Positions 43,758-53,529 of a DNA stretch of 64,000 nucleotides are shown here, one piece after another. Origin of the DNA: Flagellimonas sp. MMG031. Its GTDB lineage: Bacteria > Bacteroidota > Bacteroidia > Flavobacteriales > Flavobacteriaceae. The stretch is taken from NCBI RefSeq assembly GCF_040112705.1, contig NZ_CP157804.1:1180501-1244500 (forward strand). Reading direction: 5' to 3'. The number at the start of each line of letters is the position of its first letter. Within the stretch, counting starts at the first letter, position 1. The notes beneath the pieces were generated by a model. It was not told the DNA's origin. It worked only from the letters and a program-made list of their open reading frames with translations, and searched no databases. The position numbers were made by a program, and so were the translations under genes.

Positions 43758-44759
43758 CTACTCATAAAAACTGGTCACCTCCCGGTTTTCATGTCCATTG
43801 GCAGAATATTCCCTATAGGTAAACCCGGGATGCACGCAGTAGCCGCCCGTTTCCCCATTTTTGTTGATGGCCAAAAACCCAATTTGGAAATCCTTTCGGC
43901 CCGCATTTTTCTTCATGATGCGTTTTACGCCTTCTTCACAGGCTTCTTGCGGACTTTTGCCCTGTCGCATCAATTCCACAATCAAAAAGCTGCCCACCGT
44001 GCGAATGACTTCCTCACCGACACCCGTTGCTGTTGCACCGCCCACTTCGTTATCGATAAACAGTCCTGCCCCAATAATAGGGGAGTCGCCAACACGCCCT
44101 GCTACTTTGTAGGCCATTCCGCTGGTGGTGCAAGCGCCGGCAATATCTCCATTTCCATCAATGGCAAGCATGCCAATGGTATCGTGGTTTTCTATATTGA
44201 TGGTGGTCTCGTATTGGGAGGTTTTTAGCCACTCTTCGTACTGTTTTCGTGTGCTTTCGGTGAGTAAATCCTCTTTTGGGAAGCCCTGTTCGTAAGCAAA
44301 TTTCTCTGCCCCTTTTCCCGCTAGGATGATGTGTGGGGTTACTTCCATCACTTTTCTGGCCACGGAAACTGGGTGCACAATATTTTGCATGCACACCACC
44401 GAACCACAATTCCCATCTTTGTCCATAATACAGGCGTCCAAAGTCACGTTTCCGTCACGATCGGGTCGGCCACCCTTGCCCACGGTCTCGTTGGTTTCGT
44501 CCGCTTCCTCGACCCTAACACCTTGCTCCACGGCATCTAGGGCATTACCACCCGATTTTAGTACTTCCCAAGCTTTCTCGGTAGCGTTGAAAAAGTTCCA
44601 GGTACACACCACAATGGGTTTGATGGGATTGGGAGTTGGAATTGTTGCAGCAGGAGCTACTTCGGGTTTTGTTTCGGTTTTACAAGCGACCAAATTGGAA
44701 GCGGCAACCAATCCGGCGGCGGAAAGGCTGGAATTTTTGAGGAATTTGCGTCGTTCCAT
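43758..44759 (-). CDS. N4-(beta-N-acetylglucosaminyl)-L-asparaginase (glycosylasparaginase)
   Basis: A 333-residue Ntn hydrolase precursor. It has a Tat-like signal (MERRKFLKNSSLSAAGLVAA) that also contains a possible lipobox Cys (C26). Autocleavage would occur before T194 in ENHDTIGMLAID, the sequence pattern of the glycosylasparaginase known from Elizabethkingia meningoseptica, freeing the catalytic Thr. The beta-chain carries AYKVAGRVGDSPIIGAG and the substrate loop. It removes Asn from GlcNAc-Asn of glycoproteins, acting in the periplasm. The cutC gene is divergent (40 bases). Confidence 0.92.
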   Translation of the reverse strand: MERRKFLKNSSLSAAGLVAASNLVACKTETKPEVAPAATIPTPNPIKPIVVCTWNFFNATEKAWEVLKSGGNALDAVEQGVRVEEADETNETVGKGGRPDRDGNVTLDACIMDKDGNCGSVVCMQNIVHPVSVARKVMEVTPHIILAGKGAEKFAYEQGFPKEDLLTESTRKQYEEWLKTSQYETTINIENHDTIGMLAIDGNGDIAGACTTSGMAYKVAGRVGDSPIIGAGLFIDNEVGGATATGVGEEVIRTVGSFLIVELMRQGKSPQEACEEGVKRIMKKNAGRKDFQIGFLAINKNGETGGYCVHPGFTYREYSANGHENREVTSFYE

Positions 44760-44799
44760 GGGTTGGTATGTTTACTTTTATGAAGTTTAAAGATACAAT

Positions 44800-45519
44800 A
44801 TGCTGGTAGAAGTTTGCGCCAATTCGTTGGAATCGGCAAGGAATGCGGAAAGGGCAGGGGCGGACCGGATTGAACTCTGTTCGGAGCTGGGAGTGGGTGG
44901 CATCACCCCATCCGTAGGGCTTATTCAATTGGTGAAAAAGGAGCTGACCATTCCTGTTCATGTGTTGATACGTCCCAGAGGTGGACATTTCACCTATTCC
45001 GATGCTGAGTTTGAGGTGATGAGGGGCGATATTTTGGCGTGCAAGGCGCTAGGAGTGCAGGGCATTGTTTCTGGGATTTTGATGGAAGATTTTACGGTGG
45101 ATGTAGAACGAATGAAGGTGTTGGTGGAACTGGCAAGGCCGTTGCACTTTACCTTTCACCGTGCATTCGATTGGGTAGCAGAGCCTTTGGAGGCCATCAA
45201 GCAGTTGGAAGAATTGGGGGTACAAACGATTTTGACTTCCGGAGGTGAAACCGCTGCAACAGAAGGCATCAAAAATTTGGCGGCTTGGCAACAAAAAACC
45301 TCGATGACCCTAATGCCCGGGGGAGGGGTGTCACCCCAAAACGCATCAAACTTCAAGGATATCGGACTCAAGGCTATCCATTGCTCCGGTACTTCTTTTG
45401 GGAAGGAATTGAAGCTGAGCGGAAAAATCAGTATGAATTCTTCCAAGCATTTGGTGGAACATCAGGTGGCCGTTTCCAATGTAGATACCCTAAAAGCCAT
45501 CGTGCGTGCCGTTAAATAA
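44800..45519 (+). CDS. cutC: CutC-family copper homeostasis protein
   Basis: A 239-residue TIM-barrel protein. The start MLVEVCANSLESARNAERAG and the segments RIELCSELGVGGITPSVGLI, VHVLIRPRGGHFTYSDAEF and ILTSGGETAATEGI are diagnostic for CutC. The family was linked to copper tolerance in E. coli, though a direct role is disputed. It is divergent from the glycosylasparaginase gene and 54 bases upstream of the phosphoesterase on the same strand. Confidence 0.9.
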   Translation: MLVEVCANSLESARNAERAGADRIELCSELGVGGITPSVGLIQLVKKELTIPVHVLIRPRGGHFTYSDAEFEVMRGDILACKALGVQGIVSGILMEDFTVDVERMKVLVELARPLHFTFHRAFDWVAEPLEAIKQLEELGVQTILTSGGETAATEGIKNLAAWQQKTSMTLMPGGGVSPQNASNFKDIGLKAIHCSGTSFGKELKLSGKISMNSSKHLVEHQVAVSNVDTLKAIVRAVK

Positions 45520-45573
45520 ATTTAAAAACCACTGTTTAATAGCAGATTAGCCCTAATTTTGTAAAAAAATTGT

Positions 45574-46806
45574 ATGTCCCGATTTCTTGTTTTGGCAGTT
45601 CTTTATGTGGTGTTGGCCGTTTATGGCTTTCAGGCCTTCCGAACGCTTTTTAAAAGCCCTTTGATGCAATGGAGTTACATTGTGCTCTTTTTGGCTGCCT
45701 TGATTTTCTTGACTGTTAAGGTAATGACCTACGACCCCGGAGATGGCTTTAAGGGTACTGCTGCCATCGCGGGGACCATTTTTGCCGCTTTCTTTCTGTT
45801 GGCCTTGGTATTGGGTTTCTTTTTATTGTTGGAGGATGTGGTCCGTTTGATAGGCTACGGATACAACAAAATCGTTGGGATTTCGGAATCGGATGCAGGT
45901 TACTTTCCTTCGCGAAGGAAGTTCATCAGTGGTATTGCACTAGGTTTGGCGGCATTGCCCTTTGGGGCGTTGCTATATGGCATGTACCGTGGCAAATACA
46001 ACTATCAGGTACTGAAATACGAGCTAGAGTTTGATGACCTTCCGGACGCCTTCCATAATTATCAGATTACACAGATTTCCGATGTGCACAGTGGCAGTTT
46101 TGATGATTATAAAAAGGTGGAATACGGAGTAAATCTTATCAATGATCAACAAAGTGATGTCATCTTTTTTACAGGGGATATCGTAAACAATCGCTCAACG
46201 GAGTTGGAACCTTGGAAAGATGTCTTTTCCCGTTTGGAGGCCAAGGATGGTGTATTTTCCATTTTGGGCAACCACGATTACGGGGATTATGCCGTGTGGG
46301 ATACGGAAGAGCAAAAGGCACAAAATATGGAGGATCTTAAGAACATGCAAAAGGAAATGGGCTTTGACCTCTTGTTGAACTCCAACCGTTTTTTGGAGAA
46401 AGATGGACAGAAAATTGCCTTGGTAGGTGTGGAGAATTGGGGTAGAGGTGGCTTCAAGAAAGCCGGCGATTTGCAAAAGGCGAAGGAAGGTGTTTCCCCA
46501 GAGGATTTTAAAATATTGTTGAGCCACGATCCCTCCCATTGGGAAGATGTGGTGCTCCATGATGATTACCACTTTCATTTGACCTTAAGCGGACATACCC
46601 ACGGCATGCAGTTTGGTGTGGAGATTCCAGGTTGGATTAAGTGGAGCCCGGTAAAATGGCGCTACAAATATTGGGCTGGTATCTACAAAGAGTTAGATCA
46701 ATTTATCAATGTGAACCGAGGTTTTGGATTTATCGGTTATCCCGGTCGCTTTGGTATCTATCCAGAGATTTCGGTAATCACATTAAAAAAGAAGGGATTG
46801 GCTTAA
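45574..46806 (+). CDS. membrane-anchored metallophosphoesterase
   Basis: A 410-residue protein with about four N-terminal helices (residues 2-22, 33-50, 65-92 and 118-135), then a calcineurin-like phosphoesterase domain. The dinuclear metal motifs are all present: ISDVHSGSF (D168-region), FTGDIVNN, LGNHDYGDY and SGHTHGMQFG. It resembles YkuE/YaeI-type enzymes acting at the membrane, possibly on lipid substrates; the actual substrate is not evident. The last part (RGFGFIGYPGRFGIYPEISV) is the usual C-terminus of this group. Confidence 0.88.
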   Translation: MSRFLVLAVLYVVLAVYGFQAFRTLFKSPLMQWSYIVLFLAALIFLTVKVMTYDPGDGFKGTAAIAGTIFAAFFLLALVLGFFLLLEDVVRLIGYGYNKIVGISESDAGYFPSRRKFISGIALGLAALPFGALLYGMYRGKYNYQVLKYELEFDDLPDAFHNYQITQISDVHSGSFDDYKKVEYGVNLINDQQSDVIFFTGDIVNNRSTELEPWKDVFSRLEAKDGVFSILGNHDYGDYAVWDTEEQKAQNMEDLKNMQKEMGFDLLLNSNRFLEKDGQKIALVGVENWGRGGFKKAGDLQKAKEGVSPEDFKILLSHDPSHWEDVVLHDDYHFHLTLSGHTHGMQFGVEIPGWIKWSPVKWRYKYWAGIYKELDQFINVNRGFGFIGYPGRFGIYPEISVITLKKKGLA

Positions 46807-46865
46807 ATGGATTTCCTCTTATGGCCTAAACTTCACAGGCTGTAAAAAACATTCACATTTTTTCT

Positions 46866-46873
46866 TACATTTG
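46866..46873 (+). promoter_or_regulatory. -7 promoter box of the cysteine-less thioredoxin gene
   Basis: TACATTTG matches TAnnTTTG exactly and lies 19 bases before the start codon. Only a TG dinucleotide is seen near -33. Confidence 0.45.
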
Positions 46874-46892
46874 ACTGTAAACCTTAGAATAC

Positions 46893-47192
46893 ATGTCCAA
46901 ATTCGGAGAACTTATAGATTTACAGGTCCCAGTATTGTTAGACTTTTATGCAGAATGGAACGAGCAATCGACCGCCATGCACCCTGTGCTGAGCGATGTG
47001 GCCGCTGCCCTTGGTGATAAAGGCAAGGTTATAAAGATTGATGTGGACAAAAATAAAGAACTATCCCAAGCCCTAAGGATTAAAGGGCTGCCCACTTTGA
47101 TGATCTACAAAAAAGGGGAGATGGTATGGCGACAGAGCGGCGAGCAGGACGCCAATACGTTAATAGGAATCCTAAACGAATATATCAAATAA
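46893..47192 (+). CDS. thioredoxin-fold protein lacking the active-site cysteines
   Basis: A 99-residue protein with a full thioredoxin fold: PVLLDFYAEWNEQSTAMHPV (13-32), KVIKIDVDKNKELSQAL and the cis-proline loop RIKGLPTLMIYKKGE (P67). At the WCGPC position it reads W22-N-E-Q-S26, so both redox cysteines are missing, and the protein contains no cysteine at all. It cannot be a thiol oxidoreductase; a structural or chaperone-like role is possible (inference). It stands alone between the phosphoesterase gene and a terminator. Confidence 0.82.
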   Translation: MSKFGELIDLQVPVLLDFYAEWNEQSTAMHPVLSDVAAALGDKGKVIKIDVDKNKELSQALRIKGLPTLMIYKKGEMVWRQSGEQDANTLIGILNEYIK

Positions 47193-47222
47193 AAAAAGCG
47201 AGGTGTTGGCCTCGCTTTTTTT
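47191..47222. terminator. bidirectional intrinsic terminator
   Basis: AAAAAAGCGAGG and CCTCGCTTTTTT form a 12-bp perfect stem with a short loop. It separates the convergent thioredoxin-fold and DUF2723 genes and abuts both stop codons. Confidence 0.88.
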
Positions 47223-47225
47223 ATG

Positions 47226-50200
47226 CTATTGTTCCTCATCCGGGATAATGGATTCCGGAATGGTATCGGGTGCATCCAATAGAACTGTGTCTTCCATATC
47301 TGGATCTATGGGGATGGGTTCGTCCAACACATCCTCTTCCTCATCTACAAATTGGGAGAACATGTCAATATATTCATTGAAGATGATGGTTTCTGATTCG
47401 GCCAGTTCTTTGTCCCCGTTTTCAATTAAGATGTCAATGTTTCTTCTGTAGGCCTGCATATCGGAGAGGATGTCGTCTATTTTATCGTACTGCTCATCCA
47501 AAGGAATGTTGGCGTAGTATTCCAGATGTTCCTGATATACTTTCTTGAGTTTGCCGAACAGCTCTCGCGCCTTTTCGGTCTCGCCCACTTTGTAATAGCC
47601 GTCCACAAAGGGTTCTACAAAGGCATAGAAACCATAGTGGTCCACAGGCATGTTGTCCATGGCAATATTGATGACGTCCTTCGCCTTGTCAATGTTGTTC
47701 TCGGCAATTAAGGTTTCCATCAATCGGGCCAAATTGCTTCGGAAGGACAGTCCTTGTGAGCGGGTCTGGGGGTCGTGGTAAATATCATCACTGCCAGAGT
47801 TACCCCAATCCCAATCTTTTACGATGTCGTACATCAACTCGGAGTCGATGCGTCCCATTTCGAAAGAATTGCGGTTCGGGGTTTTTATGGGTACCAGTTT
47901 ATAAACAAGGCCATCCAGTTGAAGGTAATCCTTCATCCAAATGTATTCTGCACTGTCAAAACTTCCGCCAGAGAAGTAAATGGGTCGTTTCCAATCATTG
48001 TTGGCAATGAGGTCCAGCATCATGATCCTGTTTTTGGCCAAGGCGCTTTGCGGTAGGTCAATATCGATATAATCGACAATGAGGGCCGAATCTTTTTCCT
48101 TGACCAACCCACTTTCCAACACATTTTGCTTGTTGACCGGAATCCTGATTTTATTGGTAGGATAGTACACAATGTCCAGAGTGCTTTCAGAATATTGACT
48201 CAGATCGGCTCCTTGATTGGTCAAGATATGCCTAAACTTGGTCTGAGGCTTGTCGCTGCCTATCCAGTTGACAAAATCCTTGATGTTCCACCTATTATCG
48301 GTGATACCTTGATAGTAGACCGCATCGCGGGTTCCATAGCTGTATTTGTCGTGCGTCAATTGTGATGGGATGGGGTCGCTTTCATAGGCCTTTCGCTTCA
48401 TCTGGTCGATGTACCAGTCGGTAGCAAAGAGGCTGGTATTGATTACACGGACATCGGTTCTATAATTTTCAATTTCCTGGGCGTACCAAATCGGGAAGGT
48501 GTCATTATCCCCGATAGTAAACAGTATGGCTCCGGCATCTTCCTGACACGAATCCAAATAGGCCTTTGCGGTTGCCGGGGCGGTATATCTGCCAGAACGA
48601 TCATGATCATCCCAGTTTTGGAAAGCCATTAACAACGGTACGGCCAACAGGCAAATCGTAGTGATCGCAGGTGCGGCAATTTTGGCCGATATCAACTTTT
48701 TAAACTCTTCAAAAAGGCCATACACCCCTAAACCGATCCAGATACAGAAGACATAAAACGAACCCACGAGGGAATAATCCCTTTCCCGTGGCTGGAAGAT
48801 GTAAGGGTTGGTATAAAATTGAATGGCGAGACCGGTAAACATAAAGAACACGAAGAGGACCCAAAACTGTTTGGGGTTTCGTGATATTTGGAAGACAATA
48901 CCCAAAATACCCAACAGCAAGGGCAAAAAGAAATAGGTGTTGCGCCCTTTGTTATTCTTCCAATCGCTGGGAAGATTTTCTTGACTTCCCAATCTAATGC
49001 TGTCCATAAAATTGATGCCGCTCAGCCAGTTTCCGTTTTCATCGTATCTGCCCTGTACGTCGTTCTGTTTCCCCACAAAATTCCACATAAAGTAGCGCAT
49101 GTACATATAGCTGAACTGGAAATCAAATAGGTACTCCAAATTTTGCCCCAATGTTGGTGGCTGTACCTCGATATATTCCCCGAACTCCCTTAAAAAGCGG
49201 ATATATTGATCGGTGTCCAGTTCTCCTTGGGAGTAGGCTGTTTTAAATTGGTTGACGGCTTCCCGTAGGTCGTTGTTGGAGATGTACTCCGATTTGATTC
49301 GGAAATCCAGTGCGCCAAAATATTTCATGTAGTTCTCGGCATGTTGGTCGCTCCACATCCTCGGTAAAAATCCTACGTGTTTTTCGTTGGGTCCGGGTAT
49401 GGCGCCTTTGTAATGGTTGACCACCACATATTTACCGAGCTCCAAGTCCTTTTCATATTTGGGGCTATCGTCCCGGTCCTCTCCCGAGGGTGCAAAGGCA
49501 TCCGAATAATAGGCACCATACACTGGGCTGTCCACTCCAGGATACTGTTCCCTATTGTAGTAGGCCAAAAGGGCACGTGCATCGGCCGGGTTGTTTTCGT
49601 TTACAACGGTTTTGGCATTTGCACGGATGGGAAGCATCAACCAAGAGGAAAACCCAAGGATGAGGAACATCAGGCATAATACCACAATATTGGCATTGTA
49701 ATAGTTGTGCTTTCGGGTGTACTTCAATCCAAAATAGAAAGCGGCCACAAAGAGCAGTCCCATGATGATGGATCCCGAATTAAATGGCAGTCCAATCTCA
49801 TTGATAAAGAATACCTCGCTCCAACCAAAGAGTTCCAATACGTAGGTCAAAGAGAATTTATAGACTAAAATCAAAATGCCGACCACGATGATGTTGGCCA
49901 GCAAAAAGTTTTTTACGGTCGTGGTCTTGTATCTTTTAAAGTAATAGAGCAATCCGATGGATGGAATGGCCAAAAAGCCCATAAACTGTATTCCGAAGGT
50001 AAGACCGATCACAAAACAAATGAGCATGAGCCAGCGGTGACTCCGAGGGTCGTCCAAGTTGTCCGTCCATTTAAGTCCCAGCCAAAGCAACAATGCCATG
50101 ATCAAGCTTGCCATGGCGTACACTTCCGTTTCCACGGCATTGAACCAAAAACTATCTGAAAAGGTGAAGGCCAGTGCACCGACCAATCCGCTCCCTAAAA

Positions 50201-50564
50201 TGGCAATGGCCTTGCTGTTGGTGATTTCAGCTTTTTTACCGACCAATTTGCCCGCTAGGTTAGTAATGGTCCAAAAGGTGAACAATACCGCAAAGGCACT
50301 GGAAACTATGGATACTGCATTGACCATGAGCGCAATCTTGGTTTCATCGCCAAAGGCGAACATGGCAAAGAAAGCGCCGATCATTTGCAACAATGGAGCT
50401 CCCGGTGGGTGCCCAACCTGCAATTTTGCGGAGGTGGAAATATATTCCCCTGCATCCCAAAAACTTCCTGTGGGTTCTACCGTTAGGGCATACACAATAA
50501 AGGCTATGGCGAAGGAAACCCACCCAAGGATGGTATCCCATTTTTTGAAGTCTTTTGCAAACAT
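47226..50564 (-). CDS. DUF2723 giant membrane protein, putative protein O-glycosyltransferase
   Basis: A 1112-residue protein with more than ten helices in the first 650 residues and a soluble C-terminal half. The N-terminal VEPTGSFWDAGEYISTSAKL and QVGHPPGAPLLQMIGAFFAM are the DUF2723 signature, with the acidic pair (FWDAGE) expected of GT-C glycosyltransferases. Similar proteins are proposed to start O-glycosylation of exported proteins in Bacteroidota. A helical segment near residue 1000 (IDKAKDVINIAMDNM, TEKARELFGKLKKVY) looks TPR-like, and the C-terminus is highly acidic. It is monocistronic, with convergent and divergent neighbours. Confidence 0.86.
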   Translation of the reverse strand: MFAKDFKKWDTILGWVSFAIAFIVYALTVEPTGSFWDAGEYISTSAKLQVGHPPGAPLLQMIGAFFAMFAFGDETKIALMVNAVSIVSSAFAVLFTFWTITNLAGKLVGKKAEITNSKAIAILGSGLVGALAFTFSDSFWFNAVETEVYAMASLIMALLLWLGLKWTDNLDDPRSHRWLMLICFVIGLTFGIQFMGFLAIPSIGLLYYFKRYKTTTVKNFLLANIIVVGILILVYKFSLTYVLELFGWSEVFFINEIGLPFNSGSIIMGLLFVAAFYFGLKYTRKHNYYNANIVVLCLMFLILGFSSWLMLPIRANAKTVVNENNPADARALLAYYNREQYPGVDSPVYGAYYSDAFAPSGEDRDDSPKYEKDLELGKYVVVNHYKGAIPGPNEKHVGFLPRMWSDQHAENYMKYFGALDFRIKSEYISNNDLREAVNQFKTAYSQGELDTDQYIRFLREFGEYIEVQPPTLGQNLEYLFDFQFSYMYMRYFMWNFVGKQNDVQGRYDENGNWLSGINFMDSIRLGSQENLPSDWKNNKGRNTYFFLPLLLGILGIVFQISRNPKQFWVLFVFFMFTGLAIQFYTNPYIFQPRERDYSLVGSFYVFCIWIGLGVYGLFEEFKKLISAKIAAPAITTICLLAVPLLMAFQNWDDHDRSGRYTAPATAKAYLDSCQEDAGAILFTIGDNDTFPIWYAQEIENYRTDVRVINTSLFATDWYIDQMKRKAYESDPIPSQLTHDKYSYGTRDAVYYQGITDNRWNIKDFVNWIGSDKPQTKFRHILTNQGADLSQYSESTLDIVYYPTNKIRIPVNKQNVLESGLVKEKDSALIVDYIDIDLPQSALAKNRIMMLDLIANNDWKRPIYFSGGSFDSAEYIWMKDYLQLDGLVYKLVPIKTPNRNSFEMGRIDSELMYDIVKDWDWGNSGSDDIYHDPQTRSQGLSFRSNLARLMETLIAENNIDKAKDVINIAMDNMPVDHYGFYAFVEPFVDGYYKVGETEKARELFGKLKKVYQEHLEYYANIPLDEQYDKIDDILSDMQAYRRNIDILIENGDKELAESETIIFNEYIDMFSQFVDEEEDVLDEPIPIDPDMEDTVLLDAPDTIPESIIPDEEQ

Positions 50565-50686
50565 AGTAGTTGGTTGTTAACCGAATTGTGGCGAATTTAG
50601 TAAATCTCGAACAGAAGCCTAGCCCTTTTTGGAAAACCTTTAACACGGGAAAGGGATAAAAATCGCGTGTATTCTTTTCAAAAATA

Positions 50687-50717
50687 TTTGTTGATACCAA
50701 AGTTTGTTTTAAATTTG
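50687..50717 (+). promoter_or_regulatory. Bacteroidetes-type promoter of tRNA-Gln
   Basis: TTTG (50687-50690), 19 bases and TAAATTTG (50710-50717) match the consensus exactly. The tRNA begins 38 bases after the -7 box. Confidence 0.88.
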
Positions 50718-50755
50718 CACGCTCAAAAGCTGATAGCATTTAGCTTTTATGGTAC

Positions 50756-50827
50756 TGGCCTATGGTGTAATTGGTAACACAGCTGATTTTGGTTCAGTCG
50801 TTCAAGGTTCGAGTCCTTGTAGGCCAA
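50756..50827 (+). tRNA. tRNA-Gln (anticodon TTG)
   Basis: A 72-nt cloverleaf with acceptor arms TGGCCTA and TAGGCCA, anticodon stem GCTGA/TCAGT around loop TTTTGGT (anticodon TTG, reading CAA and CAG), and a T arm with GTTCGAGTC. The discriminator is A and CCA is not encoded (next bases CG). It has its own consensus promoter and a terminator right after it. Confidence 0.95.
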
Positions 50828-50830
50828 CGA

Positions 50831-50869
50831 AAAAGCCCCGCAAATGAAAGTTTGCGGGGCTTTTCTTTT
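50831..50869. terminator. bidirectional terminator after tRNA-Gln
   Basis: AAAAGCCCCGCAAA and TTTGCGGGGCTTTT form a strong GC-rich 14-bp stem with loop TGAAAG, followed by TTTTCTTTT on the + strand and TTTTT on the minus strand. It also serves the convergent metalloprotease gene. Confidence 0.9.
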
Positions 50870-50887
50870 GGGTGATACCCTTATTGA

Positions 50888-53344
50888 CTATTCGCTATCG
50901 AAAAGCTCATCGATTTTGGCGATGGCATTTTCGTAGTGATACTTCGTCATCGTATTTACGTTTGCGTTTTTGGCCCTGTTCAGGGTCCTTTTTAGCGTAG
51001 TCAGTTCTCCGCGTACCAATGTTCGTACATCGGAAGTTTCCACATTATAATTGGAAGCATCGTTATCCGTGAGCAAATCCGCCATATAGTCCAAATAGGT
51101 GTTCTGTAAATTTCTACGGTACAGTTCTACATTCCTGCTTCGATAGGCTTCGCTCCAAAGCCCTTTTCGCAAATCGCTCAACATTTCGTAGGCGCTGTAA
51201 TTGTCGTCTTGGGTCGTTTCGGAATTGATTAACCTGCCCAAGGTTTCCAATCCCATCAACTGGTTGAGTTGCGAAGATTGTACTCTTCTCACATTTTCAA
51301 AGTACGCGGTATGGTCAATGTTCTGCAATACCGAAGTGTCCAAAAGCCATTCTGGGGTTTCAAAAATATTTTTGTGCAACCATTCCATCGATTTGCGCTG
51401 TTCCTTTGCGCTCAGGGCGGTATAGACCGTACCCTCTTGTTGCGGTGTCTTGATATTTTCATACACACCACCCACGTTGCGGGCCACATGCCGCACATAT
51501 CGATTGAAAACTCCTAAAAGTTCCCCATAAAGTTCCTCCAAATCATCATAATCGTTGGTTTGGTCCGAGGTCCAGGAAGGAAGCTGGGTCATCACATATT
51601 TTAAATTTTTGATGCCGTAGGTACTCGCTTTTATGGGGTCGTCACCGATGCACTCCGTTTGCGACTGCGGATCAAAATAGCTGGACTGACGGCCATACTT
51701 GAACTTGGGGTCGTCCGCCTTTTCCAAAATCCATTGGTTCAAGGTTGCCTTTTCATCTTCAGGTTCTTGGATATTGGGCAGCCATCTGTATCCCCAGTTA
51801 ACAGCGTAGTGATCATAGGGACCCATTTGGCGAATGAAACGGATATTTTCATCACCGGGCTGTGCCACATAATTGTACCGGGCGTAATCCATGATACTTG
51901 CTGCGATACCGTTCTTTTGTGTAAAACTACCGCTGCGAAGCGAGTCCACGGGATAGGCATAGCTGGCCGCCATATTGTGCGGAAAACCCAATGCATGCCC
52001 CACTTCGTGGGCAATGACCATTCGCATCATTTCACCGATTTCCTCATCTGGCGTGTCCAAGGTGCGTGCGGAGGGGTTGGCGGCACCTGTCTCCAATAAA
52101 TATCGGTTACGATAGCTGCGCAAGTGGTTGTGGTACCATATAATATCACTTTCAATAATTTCGCCACTTCTAGGGTCGGATACGCTGGGGCCAACCGCAT
52201 TTCGCGTGGTGCTTGCCACATAACGTACCACGGAATAACGGATGTCCTCTGGGCTAAACTCTGGGTCTTCCTCTGGGGTCGGGGCATCCTTGGCGATGAT
52301 CGCATTTTTGAATCCGGCCGTTTCAAACGGCTTTTGCCAGTCTTCAATACCTTGCTTAATGTATTTTTGCAGGTTTTCGGGGGTTCCCGGGTCCAAATAG
52401 TAAACGATGGGTTTTACAGGTTCAACCAACTCGCCCCTAGCGTAGGCCTCGGGGTCCATGGGCTCCAATCGCCAACGGCGGATATACCTTTTTTGGTCGG
52501 CCTTCAATTTAGGGCTTCCATAATCGATTTGTGATACGGTGAAGAAACCTACCCTAGGGTCGTTTAACCTGGGTGTCATCGGTTCTTCGGGCAACAAAAT
52601 CATGGATTGGTTCATTTGCAGGCTGATGGAGCCCGTGTCCGAAAAAGAAGGTGGTTCCGAAGCATCGTAAGTGAAGTCCTGTTTTACCTCTATGTTCTCT
52701 GGAAAACTTTTGATGCTGTTGATGAAACTACGGGATTGGTCCAACTTTTTGACCTTGTAACGTTGTCTTAACCGTGACGATAAACCACTGATGGCTGCCA
52801 CATCGGTGGTGAAGAGTTTATCCACCTGAATGACCGCGGCGGTAGAATCGGCATTAAATGCCTTGATGTCAAAAGCGAACAAAATCGGTTCAAAGTTGTT
52901 CACCTTTACGGAATTGCTAATGGCCTTAGTGCTGTCCGCGATGTTGGTGTACGATTTGACCCTAAGTAAGATCTTATTTTGGTAGCGTTGCCAGTGGACC
53001 ACTTGTTCGTTGGTCTTGGAGCCGGCATTTACATAGCCTCCCCCGAGGTTGTCGGGAATCTGGGCTATCCGGCTTACCCAAAGCATGTCCTTTTCCAAGA
53101 GATCGAAGGGAATTTCGTAAAAATAATCCTGTTCCATTTGGTGTACCTTGAACAGGCCGTCGTCGGTCACCGCATCTTCCGTGATGACATCACCGTATTT
53201 TTTGATGCCGTTTTTGTCTTTTTTAGGTTTTTCTGCGGTGGCTTCCTTTTTGTTTTTGTTCTTTTTCTTGCCAAAAAGTTGTGCTTGGGCGTTATGCGTC
53301 AATACAAGCGAAAAGAGTCCAAAAATCAGGAGTTTTTTAATCAT
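50888..53344 (-). CDS. secreted zinc-dependent metalloprotease (DUF5117/DUF5118 type)
   Basis: An 818-residue protein. I start at the ATG 53342-53344, which gives a clear signal peptide (MIKKLLIFGLFSLVLTHNAQ); the frame opens upstream only with a TTG. A short Lys-rich segment (FGKKKNKNKKEA) follows. The N-terminal domain (to about 400) precedes the metzincin-like zinc site VIAHEVGHALGFPHNM (near residue 445), with the third ligand His and the Met-turn downstream (IMDYARYNY). The rest is helical. Bacteroidota carry many such proteins; substrates are unknown. It is convergent with tRNA-Gln. Confidence 0.9.
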   Translation of the reverse strand: MIKKLLIFGLFSLVLTHNAQAQLFGKKKNKNKKEATAEKPKKDKNGIKKYGDVITEDAVTDDGLFKVHQMEQDYFYEIPFDLLEKDMLWVSRIAQIPDNLGGGYVNAGSKTNEQVVHWQRYQNKILLRVKSYTNIADSTKAISNSVKVNNFEPILFAFDIKAFNADSTAAVIQVDKLFTTDVAAISGLSSRLRQRYKVKKLDQSRSFINSIKSFPENIEVKQDFTYDASEPPSFSDTGSISLQMNQSMILLPEEPMTPRLNDPRVGFFTVSQIDYGSPKLKADQKRYIRRWRLEPMDPEAYARGELVEPVKPIVYYLDPGTPENLQKYIKQGIEDWQKPFETAGFKNAIIAKDAPTPEEDPEFSPEDIRYSVVRYVASTTRNAVGPSVSDPRSGEIIESDIIWYHNHLRSYRNRYLLETGAANPSARTLDTPDEEIGEMMRMVIAHEVGHALGFPHNMAASYAYPVDSLRSGSFTQKNGIAASIMDYARYNYVAQPGDENIRFIRQMGPYDHYAVNWGYRWLPNIQEPEDEKATLNQWILEKADDPKFKYGRQSSYFDPQSQTECIGDDPIKASTYGIKNLKYVMTQLPSWTSDQTNDYDDLEELYGELLGVFNRYVRHVARNVGGVYENIKTPQQEGTVYTALSAKEQRKSMEWLHKNIFETPEWLLDTSVLQNIDHTAYFENVRRVQSSQLNQLMGLETLGRLINSETTQDDNYSAYEMLSDLRKGLWSEAYRSRNVELYRRNLQNTYLDYMADLLTDNDASNYNVETSDVRTLVRGELTTLKRTLNRAKNANVNTMTKYHYENAIAKIDELFDSE

Positions 53345-53529
53345 GGTCGGTTTCAATTTAAATTCCAAAAGGGACAAAGTAGGAAAAAGTAGGCGAACCT
53401 ATTTTCTTTTTATGAAACATTAACAAGTACTGTCCGCAAACGTCTTTGCGAATTCAATTGAAGCCCGAGTTAAATCACAAATAGCTTAAAGGAAATATGG
53501 TAGTGCTGAAACGAAAAGTACTCGGCTAC
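53345..53529. other. 185-base intergenic region
   Basis: It lies between the YkgJ-family gene and the metalloprotease gene, both on the minus strand. I see no gene, no consensus promoter and no convincing terminator in it, only a weak GGTAG/CTACC inverted pair near its left end. Confidence 0.4.
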
